This document shows, piece after piece, positions 63,710-64,000 of a stretch of DNA of 64,000 nucleotides. A program made the position numbers and the translations under genes. The notes under the pieces were generated by a model that saw only the letters and a program-made list of their open reading frames with translations, was not told where the DNA came from and did no database searches. The stretch comes from Ceratobasidium sp. AG-K (Eukaryota; Basidiomycota; Agaricomycetes; Cantharellales; Ceratobasidiaceae), in NCBI GenBank assembly GCA_037039685.1, contig JAWNGF010000015.1:883001-947000 (forward strand). The letters are read 5' to 3'. Position 1 is the stretch's first letter. Each line of letters begins with the position of its first letter.

Positions 63710-64000
63710 TATTGCAATGTACTCAATTATCCGTTTCTCCTTTCTTTTCTTTGTCGATACTATGTGTGATGAGTAGTAACTGGAATGCAATAAACAACCA
63801 TTGAAGTGTCCAAGTCGGGTCAACTAGCGGAGTGGCGCCAGTAGTTCGAGGGCGCCAGCATAAAACGCCCACTGGTACAGCAATTTCAGGAGCACCAACG
63901 CTGTCTAGCTTCAATAAATCAGTATCTGGTATCCACAAGTACATCTTCAGCAGCCACCACTGACTCTCGTTTGATTGGATCGCATCCGCAAGCGTGCCCG
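63710..64000. other. Right edge of window, nothing recognised
   Basis: About 290 bases after copy 3 with no recognisable gene; it probably contains copy 3's 3' untranslated region. Confidence 0.35.

Overview
The window looks like nuclear DNA of an agaricomycete (basidiomycete) fungus. Host genes are split by many roughly 50-nt GT-AG introns. They include F-box/LRR-like proteins, an agaricomycete-type protein kinase and a KDM3-type JmjC protein. The transposable elements are chromodomain Ty3/Gypsy, hAT and a Ngaro-type tyrosine-recombinase retrotransposon. Protein style suggests Rhizoctonia/Ceratobasidiaceae, but this is an impression, not a database result. I saw no tRNA, rRNA or CRISPR.

Region 1 (1-27.5 kb) is a nested transposon pile. 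A minus-strand hAT transposase gene (N-terminus at 27495, C-terminal part at 429-869) is the oldest layer. It is cut by an A-like LTR at the left edge (1-428), by an LTR block (870-24656) and by a solo LTR 'G' (25084-26000, itself hit by solo LTR 'F'). Inside the LTR block sits Gypsy element B (1563-24355, minus, TSD GCAGT). B carries two further Gypsy insertions: element A (3140-11109, plus, TSD TGTGG) and element C (13021-20730, minus, TSD TTCTT). C is interrupted by an A-family solo LTR (15755-16244, TSD TCTTG). All three Gypsy elements have gag, pol (PR-RT-RNaseH-IN) and an integrase-linked chromodomain. Each also has an extra ORF ('ORF3') between the chromodomain and the 3' LTR.

Region 2 (27.5-48.6 kb) holds host genes: an unrecognised multi-exon minus-strand gene (30.2-31.7 kb), a protein kinase with one frameshift (31.9-33.3 kb), two F-box-like genes each with one in-frame TAG plus a truncated F-box relic, a large intact 12-exon KDM3-like JmjC gene (41.5-47.4 kb), and a tentative minus-strand gene at 47.5-48.3 kb.

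Region 3 (48.6-64 kb) holds four copies or fragments of a glycine-rich, C-terminally membrane-anchored protein family in various states of decay, and three fold-back (MITE-like) elements, one of them inside the membrane-segment exon of a family copy. It also holds a minus-strand SH3 fragment and a near-complete Ngaro-type retrotransposon (54264-59927) with A1-ORFs-B1-A2-B2 split direct repeats. That element has a spliced gag with an N-terminal Zn2Cys6-like cluster, RT/RNase H with one T-run frameshift, and an intact tyrosine recombinase.

Many internal stops in the Gypsy elements are TGA where CGA is the likely ancestor, pointing to CpG deamination of silenced DNA. The chromodomains of these elements and the adjacent KDM3-like eraser both belong to H3K9-methylation biology, although nothing here shows they interact.
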